Part shown: piece by piece, positions 34,409-43,438 of the stretch
Numbering within the stretch: position 1 is the first letter of the stretch
Layout of the letters: the number at the start of each line of letters is the position of its first letter
Assembly (NCBI GenBank): GCA_903789595.1
Contig: CAIFEZ010000022.1
Coordinates: 1 to 57,690, forward strand
Source of the DNA: an uncultured eubacterium 1-6
Lineage (GTDB): Bacteria; Bacillota; Clostridia; Lachnospirales; Lachnospiraceae
Length of the DNA: 57,690 nucleotides
Direction of reading: 5' to 3'
The notes under the pieces: generated by a model
Told to the model about the DNA's origin: nothing
Database searches by the model: none
What the model saw: the letters and a program-made list of their open reading frames with translations, nothing else
Program-made: the position numbers and the translations under genes

Positions 34409-36879
34409 TGGACACATTAAAGGGAAAGAAAATCATGGTGTGGACGTTCATGGGCAATGCTCGTATGTACACGGCTCTTCGGAACTATGGTGACCGTATT
34501 AGCCAGGTTGGATTATTCTCCTTCAAAGTGAGGGCAACCGGAGAGATATATGAAACCGGTGTAGCCATATCGGATATGCTCACCTACATCAATATGTATC
34601 CGCACATCAAATGGCTGCTGACGATTTCCAATGATGGATATAACAGCATCTTTGCGGCGCTGCGTGACAACACGAACGGTGCGCAGGATATGTTTCTCTC
34701 AGAGATCGAGAGGATTATGACAAAATACCCGTGGTGTGATGGTATCGATATTGATCTGGAAAAGGGCGATGGATATTCCACACATGAAGCGTCCACAGCG
34801 ATGTTTCGGAACATCTATAACACGGTTAAGAATTATGATTCCAGCAAGATGGTGAATATCTGCTTGCCGGGCATGACTTCCGTCAACGGTTCTGTAGGTG
34901 GCGAAAACTGGTGCGTATACGCTGACCTAAACAACTACTGTGATACTGCTTCAATCATGAGCTACGGTATGGCCTGGGCAGGATCGGCGCCGGGGCCCGT
35001 TTCCCCTCGTTCGTGGCTTGAAGGAATTTATGACTACGCTTCCCAGGTCATGGATACAAGTAAGGTGTTTCTCGGAATGCCGGCTTATGGATGGAACTGG
35101 AGAATACATGCATCTCTAAGCGAAATGGGACGTACATACCGTGGAACGTCGCAGACATATTACGCTGCACAGAACTGGTTGAAGGGCGTATACAACTTTA
35201 CCGACGATCAGCCTCCACAACCTTTTATTCCGTTCGTAGGATATTGGGACGATAACAATAAGGTCCCATGGGCACTTCCTCACGTTTATGACTACATGGA
35301 GGGCCGTGATGCGGACAGCTATTCTTATCCGCAGATGTCAGGAACCTATAACGGAAGGCATTACTTAACTGCCTATAGCAAGCAGCAGAAAACCGAGTTT
35401 GAAAATATCGTCATCGATCATGATGGAGATAACTATTCGAGCGCATCAGGAATCATATCCGTTGAAAACGGTGTCGCTACGCTGGGCGATGAAGGGACCA
35501 TAACTTATAGCTTTTCCATATCGACATCGGGAACATACGACGTAGCAGTGCGGCTTTGCTATCCGTTCTGGGATAAGAATGGTATTTACGTAGCACTCGA
35601 TGGGGCGACGAGACATTATACGGAGAGCAGGCTATGGTGGCCATATTGGAGATCTACCTTCTGGACCACACTTGCAAGCGGAGTCTCGCTTTCTGCCGGA
35701 ACGCATACGATAAAGATTTCGGTCGATGTGAAGGGCGTGCAGTTTTACGGGTTCCGCGTCTGCTCATCCTTTTCGGAGGAACCGTCTGCCGGTGATGCAG
35801 CATATACCTTTTCACCCAGACAATTTAAGGATGTAGAGGGTAATATGGTCGGACCGGACAGAGGATTCCGATTAACACTTGAAATGCTTCGAAGAAAGCC
35901 GGACTCGGCGCTTGTTTGGTATGAAGATTTCCGGGACTATGGCGTGCTGGAGACAAATTACTGGACAATACTATCGGGATCATTTGAAGTATGGCGTTCA
36001 GAAGAATACTCGATGGAGCGTGTCTATTCCCAGCTTGACGGAAGTGGACAGCTCGCCTGGAGGTATGACGGCTTTTCTGATATTCATCTTCGAGCGAGAC
36101 TCGCGTTCCCTGCTAATGGTAGTGGGCGTGCAGGCATATTTTGCGGGAATCTTTTCTGTTGCCTGAATTATAACAACCAGGCGGTTGAGCTTTATAACGG
36201 TTCTACACTTCTTGGCAGCTACAGCCAGGAAATAACCAGGACTTCAAATGCAGATCTCCGCGATAATCCGACGATGTATACGGTGGAGATGCGCATCCGC
36301 GGGAATAAAGTGCGAGTGTATTCTGGATCTTCTTATACACTACGTTTTACAGCAACGGTTAGCGGTTTCTTCGGAGGTTATGCAGGGTACCGCTCAGATA
36401 ATCGAACCGTCTGTGAATTGATGAGGCTTGGTGATGCCTGGACCTATGAGCCGTATGAGCGCTTTGATGTGATCATGCCTGACGGAACACAAAAATCTTA
36501 CGGTCGTATCAGTAGAAGCAACTGTACATGGGATTCAGAATTCCAGGTGTTTACCCTGACAGCCGACGTGGAAGAAACGTCAACGCGGAGTGAGGATATA
36601 TCGATGGATTACGATTTCTTTCACTCCGATGATATGACTTCGCTATCCTGTGGAAATGACTATCAGGCGACGGTTATTCCGGTGGACATCAACATCTGGA
36701 TATCAAGACTATTCCTGGGAGACGCAGACGGTTTCTCTATTCTTTATTACCAGGATGTGGACTCACTTGTCTATTGGGCAAATGAGTCCGCGTATCGTTG
36801 GAAGCTACGAGGCATGTGCATGTGGTCCTTGGGCCAAGAGGACTTAAGGCTATGGGAGTGGCTACCAAAGCAAACATAA
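34408..36879 (+). CDS. tail-associated GH18 glycosidase with long insertion in the barrel
   Basis: 823 residues. N-terminal GH18 TIM barrel (about 7-330) with the catalytic motif 'DGIDIDLE' (D111 to E118; DxxDxDxE), 'ASIMSYGMAWAG' and 'VFLGMPAYGWNW'. The last barrel strand, 'LRGMCMWSLGQED' (W806, preceded by 'YYQDVDSLVYWANES'), appears only at the very C-terminus. The 450 residues between are a galactose-binding/CBM6-like domain (about 330-455) and a concanavalin-like domain (about 500-700). GH18 enzymes cut N-acetylglucosamine-containing glycans; here it probably trims peptidoglycan or surface polysaccharide at infection. Overlaps its neighbour by one base; a terminator follows. Confidence 0.82.
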   Translation: MDTLKGKKIMVWTFMGNARMYTALRNYGDRISQVGLFSFKVRATGEIYETGVAISDMLTYINMYPHIKWLLTISNDGYNSIFAALRDNTNGAQDMFLSEIERIMTKYPWCDGIDIDLEKGDGYSTHEASTAMFRNIYNTVKNYDSSKMVNICLPGMTSVNGSVGGENWCVYADLNNYCDTASIMSYGMAWAGSAPGPVSPRSWLEGIYDYASQVMDTSKVFLGMPAYGWNWRIHASLSEMGRTYRGTSQTYYAAQNWLKGVYNFTDDQPPQPFIPFVGYWDDNNKVPWALPHVYDYMEGRDADSYSYPQMSGTYNGRHYLTAYSKQQKTEFENIVIDHDGDNYSSASGIISVENGVATLGDEGTITYSFSISTSGTYDVAVRLCYPFWDKNGIYVALDGATRHYTESRLWWPYWRSTFWTTLASGVSLSAGTHTIKISVDVKGVQFYGFRVCSSFSEEPSAGDAAYTFSPRQFKDVEGNMVGPDRGFRLTLEMLRRKPDSALVWYEDFRDYGVLETNYWTILSGSFEVWRSEEYSMERVYSQLDGSGQLAWRYDGFSDIHLRARLAFPANGSGRAGIFCGNLFCCLNYNNQAVELYNGSTLLGSYSQEITRTSNADLRDNPTMYTVEMRIRGNKVRVYSGSSYTLRFTATVSGFFGGYAGYRSDNRTVCELMRLGDAWTYEPYERFDVIMPDGTQKSYGRISRSNCTWDSEFQVFTLTADVEETSTRSEDISMDYDFFHSDDMTSLSCGNDYQATVIPVDINIWISRLFLGDADGFSILYYQDVDSLVYWANESAYRWKLRGMCMWSLGQEDLRLWEWLPKQT

Positions 36880-36893
36880 CATTATTGGAAATC

Positions 36894-36922
36894 AGCGATT
36901 GCTTTCGGGCAGTCGCTTTTTT
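36894..36922 (+). terminator. intrinsic terminator between tail and lysis genes
   Basis: AGCGATTGC (36894-36902) pairs with GCAGTCGCT (36909-36917) around TTTCGG, followed by T6. It separates the tail operon from holin and endolysin, 33 bases before the holin start. Confidence 0.85.
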
Positions 36923-36954
36923 CATACCCGAAATGCAAAGGAGGACAAATCATT

Positions 36955-37377
36955 ATGAAAGAATTCTGGAACACTATTCAAGTTGTTATCGCAGGGATCG
37001 GAGGCTGGCTCGGATATTTCCTTGGTGGATGTGACGGCCTTCTCATAGCGCTCGTTGTATTCGTGGCTGTGGATTACATTACAGGGGTCATGTGCGCTAT
37101 CGCTGATAAGAAGCTCTCAAGTGAAGTGGGATTTAAGGGGATCTGCCGCAAGGTGCTGATTTTCTTACTTGTTGGAATCGCAAACATTATTGATGTTCAG
37201 GTTATTGGAAGCGGTAGTGTGCTTCGTACAGCGGTGATCTTTTTCTACATTTCCAATGAAGGTGTATCTCTGACAGAAAATGCTGCACACCTGGGTCTTC
37301 CTATCCCGGAGAAGTTAAAAGCAGTGCTGGAACAGCTCCATGACCGTGAGGTTGAGGGAAAGGATGGTGACGAGTAA
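36955..37377 (+). CDS. phage holin, toxin secretion/phage lysis family
   Basis: 140 residues with transmembrane segments at about 8-25, 28-47 ('LLIALVVFVAVDYITGVM'), 65-85 and 88-103. The 'VDYITGVMCAIADKKLSSEV' and 'GFKGICRKVLIFLLVGIANI' stretches are the family signature. It opens the membrane to the endolysin. C-terminus is charged ('HDREVEGKDGDE'). Start by AAAGGAGG (36938-36945); the stop overlaps the endolysin start by one base. Confidence 0.92.
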   Translation: MKEFWNTIQVVIAGIGGWLGYFLGGCDGLLIALVVFVAVDYITGVMCAIADKKLSSEVGFKGICRKVLIFLLVGIANIIDVQVIGSGSVLRTAVIFFYISNEGVSLTENAAHLGLPIPEKLKAVLEQLHDREVEGKDGDE

Positions 37378-38858
37378 TGGCATACACAAACAGTCCTATG
37401 GTGGTTTACACAAAACTCAGCCCGAATAATTCCGGAGCTCGAACACATAGCATTGACCGCATCACACCTCACTGTGTTGTTGGTCAGTGCACGGCAGAGG
37501 GACTTGGAGACTGGTTTTATCAGAAATCCACACAAGCATCCAGTAATTATGGTATCGATAAGGACGGCCGTGTCGGTATGTATGTTGAAGAGAAGAATCG
37601 TTCCTGGTGTTCATCTTCCAGTGCTAATGATCAGCGGGCAATCACCATCGAGTGTGCTTCAGATAAAACAGAGCCGTATGCCTTCCGAGATATCGTTTAC
37701 CAGACACTCATCACTCTGTGCGTTGATATCTGTAAAAGAAATGGGAAAAGCAAGCTCATCTGGTTCGGGGATAAGGACAAGACGCTGAACTATGCACCGA
37801 AATCCGATGAGATGATACTGACAGTCCATCGTTGGTTTGCAAATAAAAGCTGTCCGGGCAACTGGATGTATGCGAGGATGGGCGATCTGGCTGAAAAGGT
37901 TACAGCTCAGCTTGGTGGATCTTCAGATATTCCGGCAAAAGAGACCGGCATGCAGGCTTCGGTGCTTTCAAACCTGACTGAGGCCGATGTGATCAAAAAG
38001 GTCGGAAGTCTCTTTACTGAGAATATGAAGAAATCTGGCATCCTGGCTTCTGTATCACTGGCACAGTTTATTCTTGAGTCAGGTTATGGCAAGAGCGAAC
38101 TTGCGCAGAATGCGAATAACGTATTCGGCATGAAGTGCTCCCTCTCCGGAAACACGTGGAGCGGCTCAACCTGGGACGGCAAGAGCAAGTATACCAAGCA
38201 GACAAAGGAACAGAATGCTGACGGCAGCTATGAGACGATTACAACAGATTTCCGCAAGTATCCTTGTATAGAGGATTCAATTGCAGATCACAGTGCGTAT
38301 CTTCTCGGCGCCAAGAACGGCAAAAAGCTCCGCTATGAAGGATTGAAGGGGTGTGCTGATTATAAAAAGGCAGTTCAGATCATCAAAGATGGTGGCTATG
38401 CGACAAGCCTTTCTTATGTTCAGAATCTTTGCTCCATCATCGAGCGCTGGAACCTCACACAGTATGATGTGAAAGAAAGCGAGACTCCTATTGCCTGGTA
38501 CCGCGTTCGCAAGACATGGGATGATTCCAAATCTCAGAAGGGTGCTTTCAAGACTCTGGAGAACGCCAAGAAGTGTGCCGATGCCAATCCCGGATACAGC
38601 GTGTTCGATGTGGATGGGGTGAACATTTACACGCCAAAAGCATCTACGACGCCTGCGGTACCGTTTCTTGTGAAGGTCAGCATCTCGGATCTCAATATCC
38701 GTAAAGGTCCTGGAACCAACTATGACAGGACGCAGTATATTCCTATCGGTATTTATACGATTATGGAAGTGAAATCTGGAAAGGGATCAACGGCTGGCTG
38801 GGGTCGCCTTAAATCCGGCGTGGGTTGGATAAGCCTGGATTTCGTTACACGAGTTTAA
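37377..38858 (+). CDS. endolysin: amidase, glucosaminidase and SH3 domains
   Basis: 493 residues in three parts. N-terminal amidase_2 domain (about 25-170) with zinc ligands H32 ('ITPHCVVGQ'), H151 ('LTVHRWFANKS') and C159. Middle glucosaminidase domain (about 205-360) with 'SVSLAQFILESGYGKSELAQ' (catalytic E) and 'NNVFGMKCSL'. C-terminal SH3 domain (about 425-493, 'DLNIRKGPGTNYDRTQ') for wall binding. Two cutting activities plus a binder is a large design for a siphovirus. It lyses the host at the end of the phage cycle. Confidence 0.95.
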   Translation: MAYTNSPMVVYTKLSPNNSGARTHSIDRITPHCVVGQCTAEGLGDWFYQKSTQASSNYGIDKDGRVGMYVEEKNRSWCSSSSANDQRAITIECASDKTEPYAFRDIVYQTLITLCVDICKRNGKSKLIWFGDKDKTLNYAPKSDEMILTVHRWFANKSCPGNWMYARMGDLAEKVTAQLGGSSDIPAKETGMQASVLSNLTEADVIKKVGSLFTENMKKSGILASVSLAQFILESGYGKSELAQNANNVFGMKCSLSGNTWSGSTWDGKSKYTKQTKEQNADGSYETITTDFRKYPCIEDSIADHSAYLLGAKNGKKLRYEGLKGCADYKKAVQIIKDGGYATSLSYVQNLCSIIERWNLTQYDVKESETPIAWYRVRKTWDDSKSQKGAFKTLENAKKCADANPGYSVFDVDGVNIYTPKASTTPAVPFLVKVSISDLNIRKGPGTNYDRTQYIPIGIYTIMEVKSGKGSTAGWGRLKSGVGWISLDFVTRV

Positions 38859-38875
38859 TATGGATTTCTTTATGG

Positions 38876-38912
38876 CCTGTGGGTGTCTTCGGATACTCAC
38901 AGGTCTTTTTTT
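38876..38912 (+). terminator. strong intrinsic terminator after the endolysin
   Basis: CCTGTGGGTGTC (38876-38887) pairs over 12 bp with GATACTCACAGG (38892-38903) around a TTCG tetraloop, then TCTTTTTTT. It ends the late transcript. Confidence 0.93.
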
Positions 38913-38928
38913 ATTTCTTTTTCAAAAC

Positions 38929-39002
38929 CGTCAGATTCGTTTGCTCCTCAAGGCTACCAGATAGAGGGCAGGAAGACAGGTCCTCGGAAAGGAGCGAGAG
39001 CT
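38929..39002 (+). promoter_or_regulatory. SD-sequestering leader motif, copy B
   Basis: Begins CGTCAGATT (38929-38937). TTGCTCCT (38941-38948) pairs over 8 bp with AGGAGCGA (38990-38997), covering the AAAGGAG ribosome binding site of the gene at 39003. The core AAGGCTACCAGATAGAGGG matches copies A and C. Rfam contains a 'DUF2800' RNA motif found before DUF2800 genes; this element heads the operon containing DUF2800 and may belong to it. Confidence 0.6.
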
Positions 39003-39221
39003 ATGAAGCACAAGTTGAAGATCAGTGTTTCAAAAGAACCGCAGACTGGTGGGATCGTCACCTGCCGCAACGTCTCTGTCAGGGAAAGGCTCCTACGCTT
39101 GCTCTTCGGAGATAAGCGAAGGGTCACAGTCTTGATACCGGGAGACAGCGTTGGCGAGATCGCCATTTGTGAGGCAGAGAAAGGAGGAGACGGAAATGAG
39201 CAGGATCAAGTTACTTCTTGA
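39003..39221 (+). CDS. small conserved phage protein, first gene of the second replication operon
   Basis: 72 residues: 'KISVSKEPQTGGIVTCRNVS', 'RERLLRLLFGDKRRVTVLIP' and 'GDSVGEIAICEAEKGG', a compact basic protein common before DUF2800 genes in Clostridia phages. Function unknown. Start by AAAGGAG (38988-38994), which lies in the pairing strand of the leader motif. It overlaps the next gene by 26 bases. Confidence 0.7.
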   Translation: MKHKLKISVSKEPQTGGIVTCRNVSVRERLLRLLFGDKRRVTVLIPGDSVGEIAICEAEKGGDGNEQDQVTS

Positions 39222-39525
39222 CGTGGTGAGCGATATGCGTTCCCTGGCAGATAGTATTCAGGCGGTCTGCGATGCGATGGCATCTGACGGACCGACGGAT
39301 ACAGAGAAGCCGCAAGAGGAACAGCAGAAGAAAGCGCCAAAGGCCAAGACAGAAAAAGCTCCTGAGATCACGCTTGAAAAGGTGCGTGGGGTTCTGGCGG
39401 ACAAAAGTCGCAGCGGACACACAGCCGAGGTTCGAGCCATTATTCAGAAATATGGCGCTGACCGCTTAAGCGATATCGATCCGAAGGACTATCCGGCGGT
39501 GCTTAAAGAAGCGGAGGTGCTGTGA
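39196..39525 (+). CDS. phage protein often annotated 'rRNA biogenesis protein rrp5'
   Basis: 109 residues. A helical N-terminus ('LLLDVVSDMRSLADSIQAVC') and a Lys/Glu/Gln-rich linker (about 37-57) lead to a C-terminal SAP-like helical domain, 'EITLEKVRGVLADKSRSG' and 'VRAIIQKYGADRLSDIDP'. The common annotation 'rrp5' has no experimental basis in phages; DNA binding is more likely. Start by AAGGAGG (39181-39187). Confidence 0.6.
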   Translation: MSRIKLLLDVVSDMRSLADSIQAVCDAMASDGPTDTEKPQEEQQKKAPKAKTEKAPEITLEKVRGVLADKSRSGHTAEVRAIIQKYGADRLSDIDPKDYPAVLKEAEVL

Positions 39526-40664
39526 TGGGTAAGCATTCTATCCTCCCTCCTTCCGGGGCTCATAGATGGACGAACTGTACGCCATCAGCAAGGTTGGAGC
39601 AGGAGTTTTCGGACACAGAGTCGGAGGCAGCTAAAGAAGGAACGGCAGCGCATGCACTGTGTGAACACAAGTTAAAGAAAGCCTTGCACATGAGGAGCAA
39701 GCGCCCGGTTTCTGATTACGATTCCGACGAAATGGAAGAATGCAGCGACGCTTATGTGGATTTTGTTATGGAGCAGTACGAGCTGGCAAAACAGACATGT
39801 AAAGATCCGGTTGTTCTGATTGAACAGCGCCTTGATTTTTCTTGTTATGTGCCGGAGGGATTTGGTACCGGGGATTGCATCATTATTTCCGATGACAAGC
39901 TGCATATCGTGGATTTTAAGTACGGTATGGGAATCCTGGTTGAAGCCGAAGAGAATCCGCAGATGAAGCTGTACGCGCTGGGAGCCCTCGAAATCTATGA
40001 TGCCCTGTATGACATCAAAGAGGTATCGATGACGATCTTTCAGCCGAGGCGTGAAAACGTCAGCACATGGACGATTTCGGTTGATGCTCTGAAGGATTGG
40101 GCCGAGAACGAGCTGAAGCCCAAAGCGCAAATGGCGTATAACGGCGAAGGCGAGTATCTCCCTGGAGAGTGGTGCACTTTCTGCCGGGCAGCAGTCCGCT
40201 GTCGTGCAAGGGCGGAAGAAAAACTGAGACTGGCCCAGACGGAGTTCAAGATGCCACCACTTCTTACGGATGCGGAGATTGAGGAGATCCTTTTGGTTCT
40301 GCCGGATCTTACGAAGTGGGCAAACGAAATCACGGCCTATGCAACGGATGCTGCTGTAAACCACGGTAAAGAGTGGAGCGGGTTCAAGGTTGTCGAAGGT
40401 AGATCGGTTCGTAAATACCGGGACGAGGATAAGGTCGCAGAAGCGGCGGAGGAAGCTGGATATACGGACATCTATCGTAAGAGCCTGATTACCCTTACGG
40501 AAATGCAGAAGCTCATGGGCAAGCAGAAATTTGAGGAGGTTCTCGGTGGCCTCGTCTTCAAACCACCGGGCAAGCCGACACTGGTTCCAGTCACGGATAA
40601 GCGTCCGGCTATGAACGTAACAAATGCCATAAACGAATTTAACGAAATCAAGGAGGAAATGTAA
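39525..40664 (+). CDS. DUF2800 protein (Cas4/RecB-like PD-(D/E)XK nuclease)
   Basis: 379 residues. The RecB/Cas4-like nuclease is visible as 'GFGTGDCIIISDDKLHIVDF' followed by 'KYGMGILVEAEENPQMKLYA' (GxxD...DxK, then QxxxY). A cysteine cluster 'WCTFCRAAVRCRARAEE' (about 214-230), with an early Cys in 'RWTNCTPSAR', could hold an iron-sulfur cluster as in Cas4/AddB relatives. It probably processes DNA ends with the DUF2815 and polymerase proteins. ATG 39525 is used; it overlaps the upstream stop (TGATG). Confidence 0.88.
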   Translation: MGKHSILPPSGAHRWTNCTPSARLEQEFSDTESEAAKEGTAAHALCEHKLKKALHMRSKRPVSDYDSDEMEECSDAYVDFVMEQYELAKQTCKDPVVLIEQRLDFSCYVPEGFGTGDCIIISDDKLHIVDFKYGMGILVEAEENPQMKLYALGALEIYDALYDIKEVSMTIFQPRRENVSTWTISVDALKDWAENELKPKAQMAYNGEGEYLPGEWCTFCRAAVRCRARAEEKLRLAQTEFKMPPLLTDAEIEEILLVLPDLTKWANEITAYATDAAVNHGKEWSGFKVVEGRSVRKYRDEDKVAEAAEEAGYTDIYRKSLITLTEMQKLMGKQKFEEVLGGLVFKPPGKPTLVPVTDKRPAMNVTNAINEFNEIKEEM

Positions 40665-40665
40665 A

Positions 40666-41214
40666 ATGGCTATCACAAACAATACTAAGGTTATTACAGG
40701 TACTAACACGAGACTTTCATACTTCCACGGTTGGGAGCCTGTCTCTATCAATGGCGGCGCGGAGAAGTATTCCGTATCGGTCCTTATCCCGAAGGACGAC
40801 AAGGCAACCATTGACGCGATCAACGCAGCAGTCGATGCAGCGATTGAGGAAGGAATCGCCAAGTTCGGCGGTAAGAAGCCTAACAAGGCAGCAATCAAGC
40901 TCCCTCTTCGTGACGGCGATGTAGAGCGCGACGATGAAGCCTATAAGGGACATTACTTCATCAACGCCAATTCCAATACCGCACCTCAGATCGTTGACAG
41001 AGCGGTTAAGCCGATTCTGGATCGTAGTGAAGTGTACTCCGGCTGCTATGCCCGCGTATCTTTGAACTTCTATGCTTTCAACAGTAACGGAAACAAGGGT
41101 ATCGCGTGTGGCCTTGGAAATATCCAGAAGGTGCGCGATGGTGAGCCTCTCGGTGGTAGAACGAATGCTGCAGATGACTTCGCTACCCTCGAAGACGATG
41201 ACTTCCTGTCATAA
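40666..41214 (+). CDS. DUF2815 protein, probable single-stranded DNA-binding protein
   Basis: 182 residues. 'TNTRLSYFHGWEPVSINGG', 'KYSVSVLIPKDDKATIDAI' and 'DDEAYKGHYFINANSN' are the DUF2815 signature. The acidic C-terminus ('FATLEDDDFLS') resembles the acidic tail of T7 gp2.5-type single-stranded DNA-binding proteins. It always travels with DUF2800 and the phage polymerase, which fits a replication role. Confidence 0.82.
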   Translation: MAITNNTKVITGTNTRLSYFHGWEPVSINGGAEKYSVSVLIPKDDKATIDAINAAVDAAIEEGIAKFGGKKPNKAAIKLPLRDGDVERDDEAYKGHYFINANSNTAPQIVDRAVKPILDRSEVYSGCYARVSLNFYAFNSNGNKGIACGLGNIQKVRDGEPLGGRTNAADDFATLEDDDFLS

Positions 41215-41225
41215 GGAGGTGTGCC

Positions 41226-41390
41226 ATGACAAAAGCAGAATCATTGATGCTTGCCCTTTGCTTCGGAGCTATGATGGGATCATTTATCGGTAACATCATT
41301 ATGCTTATCAAGTTTGCGATTGAAGATCATAAGGATAAGAAACGCAGACGCCAGGAAGAAGCAAAAGCTGCAGAGCAGTCAGCAGAATAA
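41226..41390 (+). CDS. small single-pass membrane protein
   Basis: 54 residues, too short for usual ORF cut-offs. It has one hydrophobic segment ('LMLALCFGAMMGSFIGNII', about 7-28) followed by a charged tail ('DHKDKKRRRQEEAKA'). AAGGAGG (41213-41219) lies 6 bases upstream, which supports real expression. It lies between the single-stranded DNA-binding protein and the polymerase. Function unknown; it may tether replication to the membrane or disturb the host envelope. Confidence 0.65.
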   Translation: MTKAESLMLALCFGAMMGSFIGNIIMLIKFAIEDHKDKKRRRQEEAKAAEQSAE

Positions 41391-41397
41391 CAACATG

Positions 41398-41434
41398 CCG
41401 GGCGGTGGAGATTACCTCTGCCGCCTGGTTTTAT
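41398..41434 (+). terminator. hairpin with T-run before the polymerase gene
   Basis: CCGGGCGG (41398-41405) pairs with CCGCCTGG (41421-41428), with inner GAG/CTC, followed by TTTTAT. It ends just before the AGGAGG of the polymerase gene, so it may be a partial terminator lowering polymerase expression. Confidence 0.6.
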
Positions 41435-41444
41435 AGGAGGCATT

Positions 41445-43433
41445 ATGAAGAACTTAGAAATTGATATCGAGACATATTCTTCCGTCAGCCTGCAAAAATG
41501 TGGCGTGTACAAATACACAGAAAGTCCTGACTTCGAGATTCTTCTTTTCGGTTATAGCGTGGATGGCAGTCCAGTAACAACGGTTGACCTCGCCTGTGGT
41601 GAAGAGATTCCGGAGGAAGTTATAGATGCGCTTACCGATGATACCGTTACAAAGTGGGCCTTCAATGCACAGTTTGAGCGTGTCTGCTTATCGAGGTATC
41701 TCTCTGAAAGAGGCGTGAGCCTGGACCCATTTCATGACAATCACCCATTATCGACAGAGTGCGCTCGGTTCTTAAATCCTGAATCCTGGAAGTGCTCGAT
41801 GGTGTGGTCTGCGTATATGGGGCTGCCGCTTTCGTTGGAAGGTGTCGGCGCGGTCCTCGGTCTTGAGAAGCAAAAGCTGACAGAGGGTAAAGATTTAATT
41901 CGGTACTTCTCAGTGCCGTGCAATCCTACAAAAGCAAATGGTGGAAGGACGCGTAACCTGCCTGAGCACGATCCAGAGAAGTGGGCAAGGTATAAAGCCT
42001 ACAATATCCGTGATGTTGAAACGGAAATGCAGATTCAGGAAAAGCTCGTAAAGTTTCCGGTACCTGACGCGATATGGGATGAATATCATATTGATCAGGA
42101 AATAAACGACCGCGGCATCCGTGTAGACATGCCGTTTGTAAAACAGGCCATCGCTATTGATGAGATATCCCGTGAACGACTTACTACAGAAATGAAAGAG
42201 CTCACCGATCTTGATAATCCAAACAGCGTAGCTCAGATGAAGTCTTGGCTTTCGGACAATGGGCTGGAGACAGAAACGCTTGGTAAGAAGGTTGTGGCTG
42301 CCCTTATAGATGAAACCGATGGTGACGTCTCGGAAGCATTATCCCTTCGACAGCAGCTTGCGAAGTCTTCAGTGAAGAAGTATCTGGCAATGGAGAACGC
42401 GGCCTGCTCGGACGACCGTTGTAGAGGCATGTTTCAGTTTTATGGCGCCAATAGGACTGGCCGTTTTGCAGGAAGACTTGTTCAGTTACAAAACCTCCCG
42501 CAGAATCACATGACCGATCTCGCCGAGGCCAGAGCACTGGTCAGGGACGGAAATATCGAAGCACTGGACCTTCTTTACGACGATGTTCCTGACACCTTAT
42601 CGCAGCTTATTCGCACTGCGTTTGTACCTGCGGAGGGTAAGAAATTCTATGTAGCCGACTTCTCGGCGATTGAAGCCAGGGTTATCGCCTGGTTTGCCGG
42701 TGAGGAATGGCGCACAAAGGTATTTGTCGATGGTGGAGATATTTACTGCGCGTCAGCAAGCCAGATGTTTAAGGTTCCGGTCGAAAAGCATGGCGTAAAC
42801 GGACACCTGCGTCAGAAAGGGAAAATCGCGGAGTTGGCTCTCGGGTATGGCGGATCAACCGGCGCATTAAAAGCGATGGGTGCGCTTGATATGGGCCTCG
42901 ATGAAGAGGAATTACAGCCTCTTGTAAATGCCTGGAGACAGTCGAATCCCAACATTGTCCGATTCTGGTGGGACGTGGATAGCGCCGTAAAAAAGGTGAT
43001 CCGTAATAAGGAGCCGCAGGTTGTAAAGGGAGTGAAGTTCTTCTACCAGAGCGGGATGCTTTTTATAACCTTACCTTCGGGCAGAACACTTGCCTACGTC
43101 AAGCCGCGTATGGGTGAGAATCGTTTCGGGGGTGAGTCGGTAACATATGAAGGCGTGGGCGGTACGAAGAAATGGGAGCGCATCGAAAGCTACGGTCCGA
43201 AGTTTGTCGAGAATATCGTCCAGGCTACTTCCAGAGATATTTTGATGTATGCCATGAAGACACTTCGCTGCTGCAGTATTGTCGCGCACGTTCATGACGA
43301 GCTAATCGTTGAAGCTGATCCTTCTATGAGTCTTGAAGTCCTCTGCCAGCAGATGGGCAGAGTTCCACCTTGGGCCGAAGGGTTGATCTTAAGAGCAGAT
43401 GGATATGTTTGCGATTTTTATATGAAAGACTGA
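41445..43433 (+). CDS. phage family A DNA polymerase
   Basis: 662 residues. N-terminal 3'-5' exonuclease-like domain (about 1-190: 'EIDIETYSSV', 'KWAFNAQFERVCLSRYL', 'YNIRDVETEMQI'). Polymerase motif A is 'VADFSAIEARVIAWFAG' (about 402-418), motif B 'LRQKGKIAELALGYGGST' (about 462-479), and motif C 'AHVHDELIVEAD' (about 614-625). It copies the phage genome with the DUF2800 and DUF2815 partners. TAGGAGG (41434-41440) supports the start. Confidence 0.95.
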   Translation: MKNLEIDIETYSSVSLQKCGVYKYTESPDFEILLFGYSVDGSPVTTVDLACGEEIPEEVIDALTDDTVTKWAFNAQFERVCLSRYLSERGVSLDPFHDNHPLSTECARFLNPESWKCSMVWSAYMGLPLSLEGVGAVLGLEKQKLTEGKDLIRYFSVPCNPTKANGGRTRNLPEHDPEKWARYKAYNIRDVETEMQIQEKLVKFPVPDAIWDEYHIDQEINDRGIRVDMPFVKQAIAIDEISRERLTTEMKELTDLDNPNSVAQMKSWLSDNGLETETLGKKVVAALIDETDGDVSEALSLRQQLAKSSVKKYLAMENAACSDDRCRGMFQFYGANRTGRFAGRLVQLQNLPQNHMTDLAEARALVRDGNIEALDLLYDDVPDTLSQLIRTAFVPAEGKKFYVADFSAIEARVIAWFAGEEWRTKVFVDGGDIYCASASQMFKVPVEKHGVNGHLRQKGKIAELALGYGGSTGALKAMGALDMGLDEEELQPLVNAWRQSNPNIVRFWWDVDSAVKKVIRNKEPQVVKGVKFFYQSGMLFITLPSGRTLAYVKPRMGENRFGGESVTYEGVGGTKKWERIESYGPKFVENIVQATSRDILMYAMKTLRCCSIVAHVHDELIVEADPSMSLEVLCQQMGRVPPWAEGLILRADGYVCDFYMKD

Positions 43434-43438
43434 AAAAA

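Noticed and set aside
39672-40898. Long open frame on the minus strand (about 408 codons)
   Set aside because: It lies wholly opposite the well-supported DUF2800 and DUF2815 genes, has no recognisable domain and no ribosome binding site; it is a by-product of their codon use.
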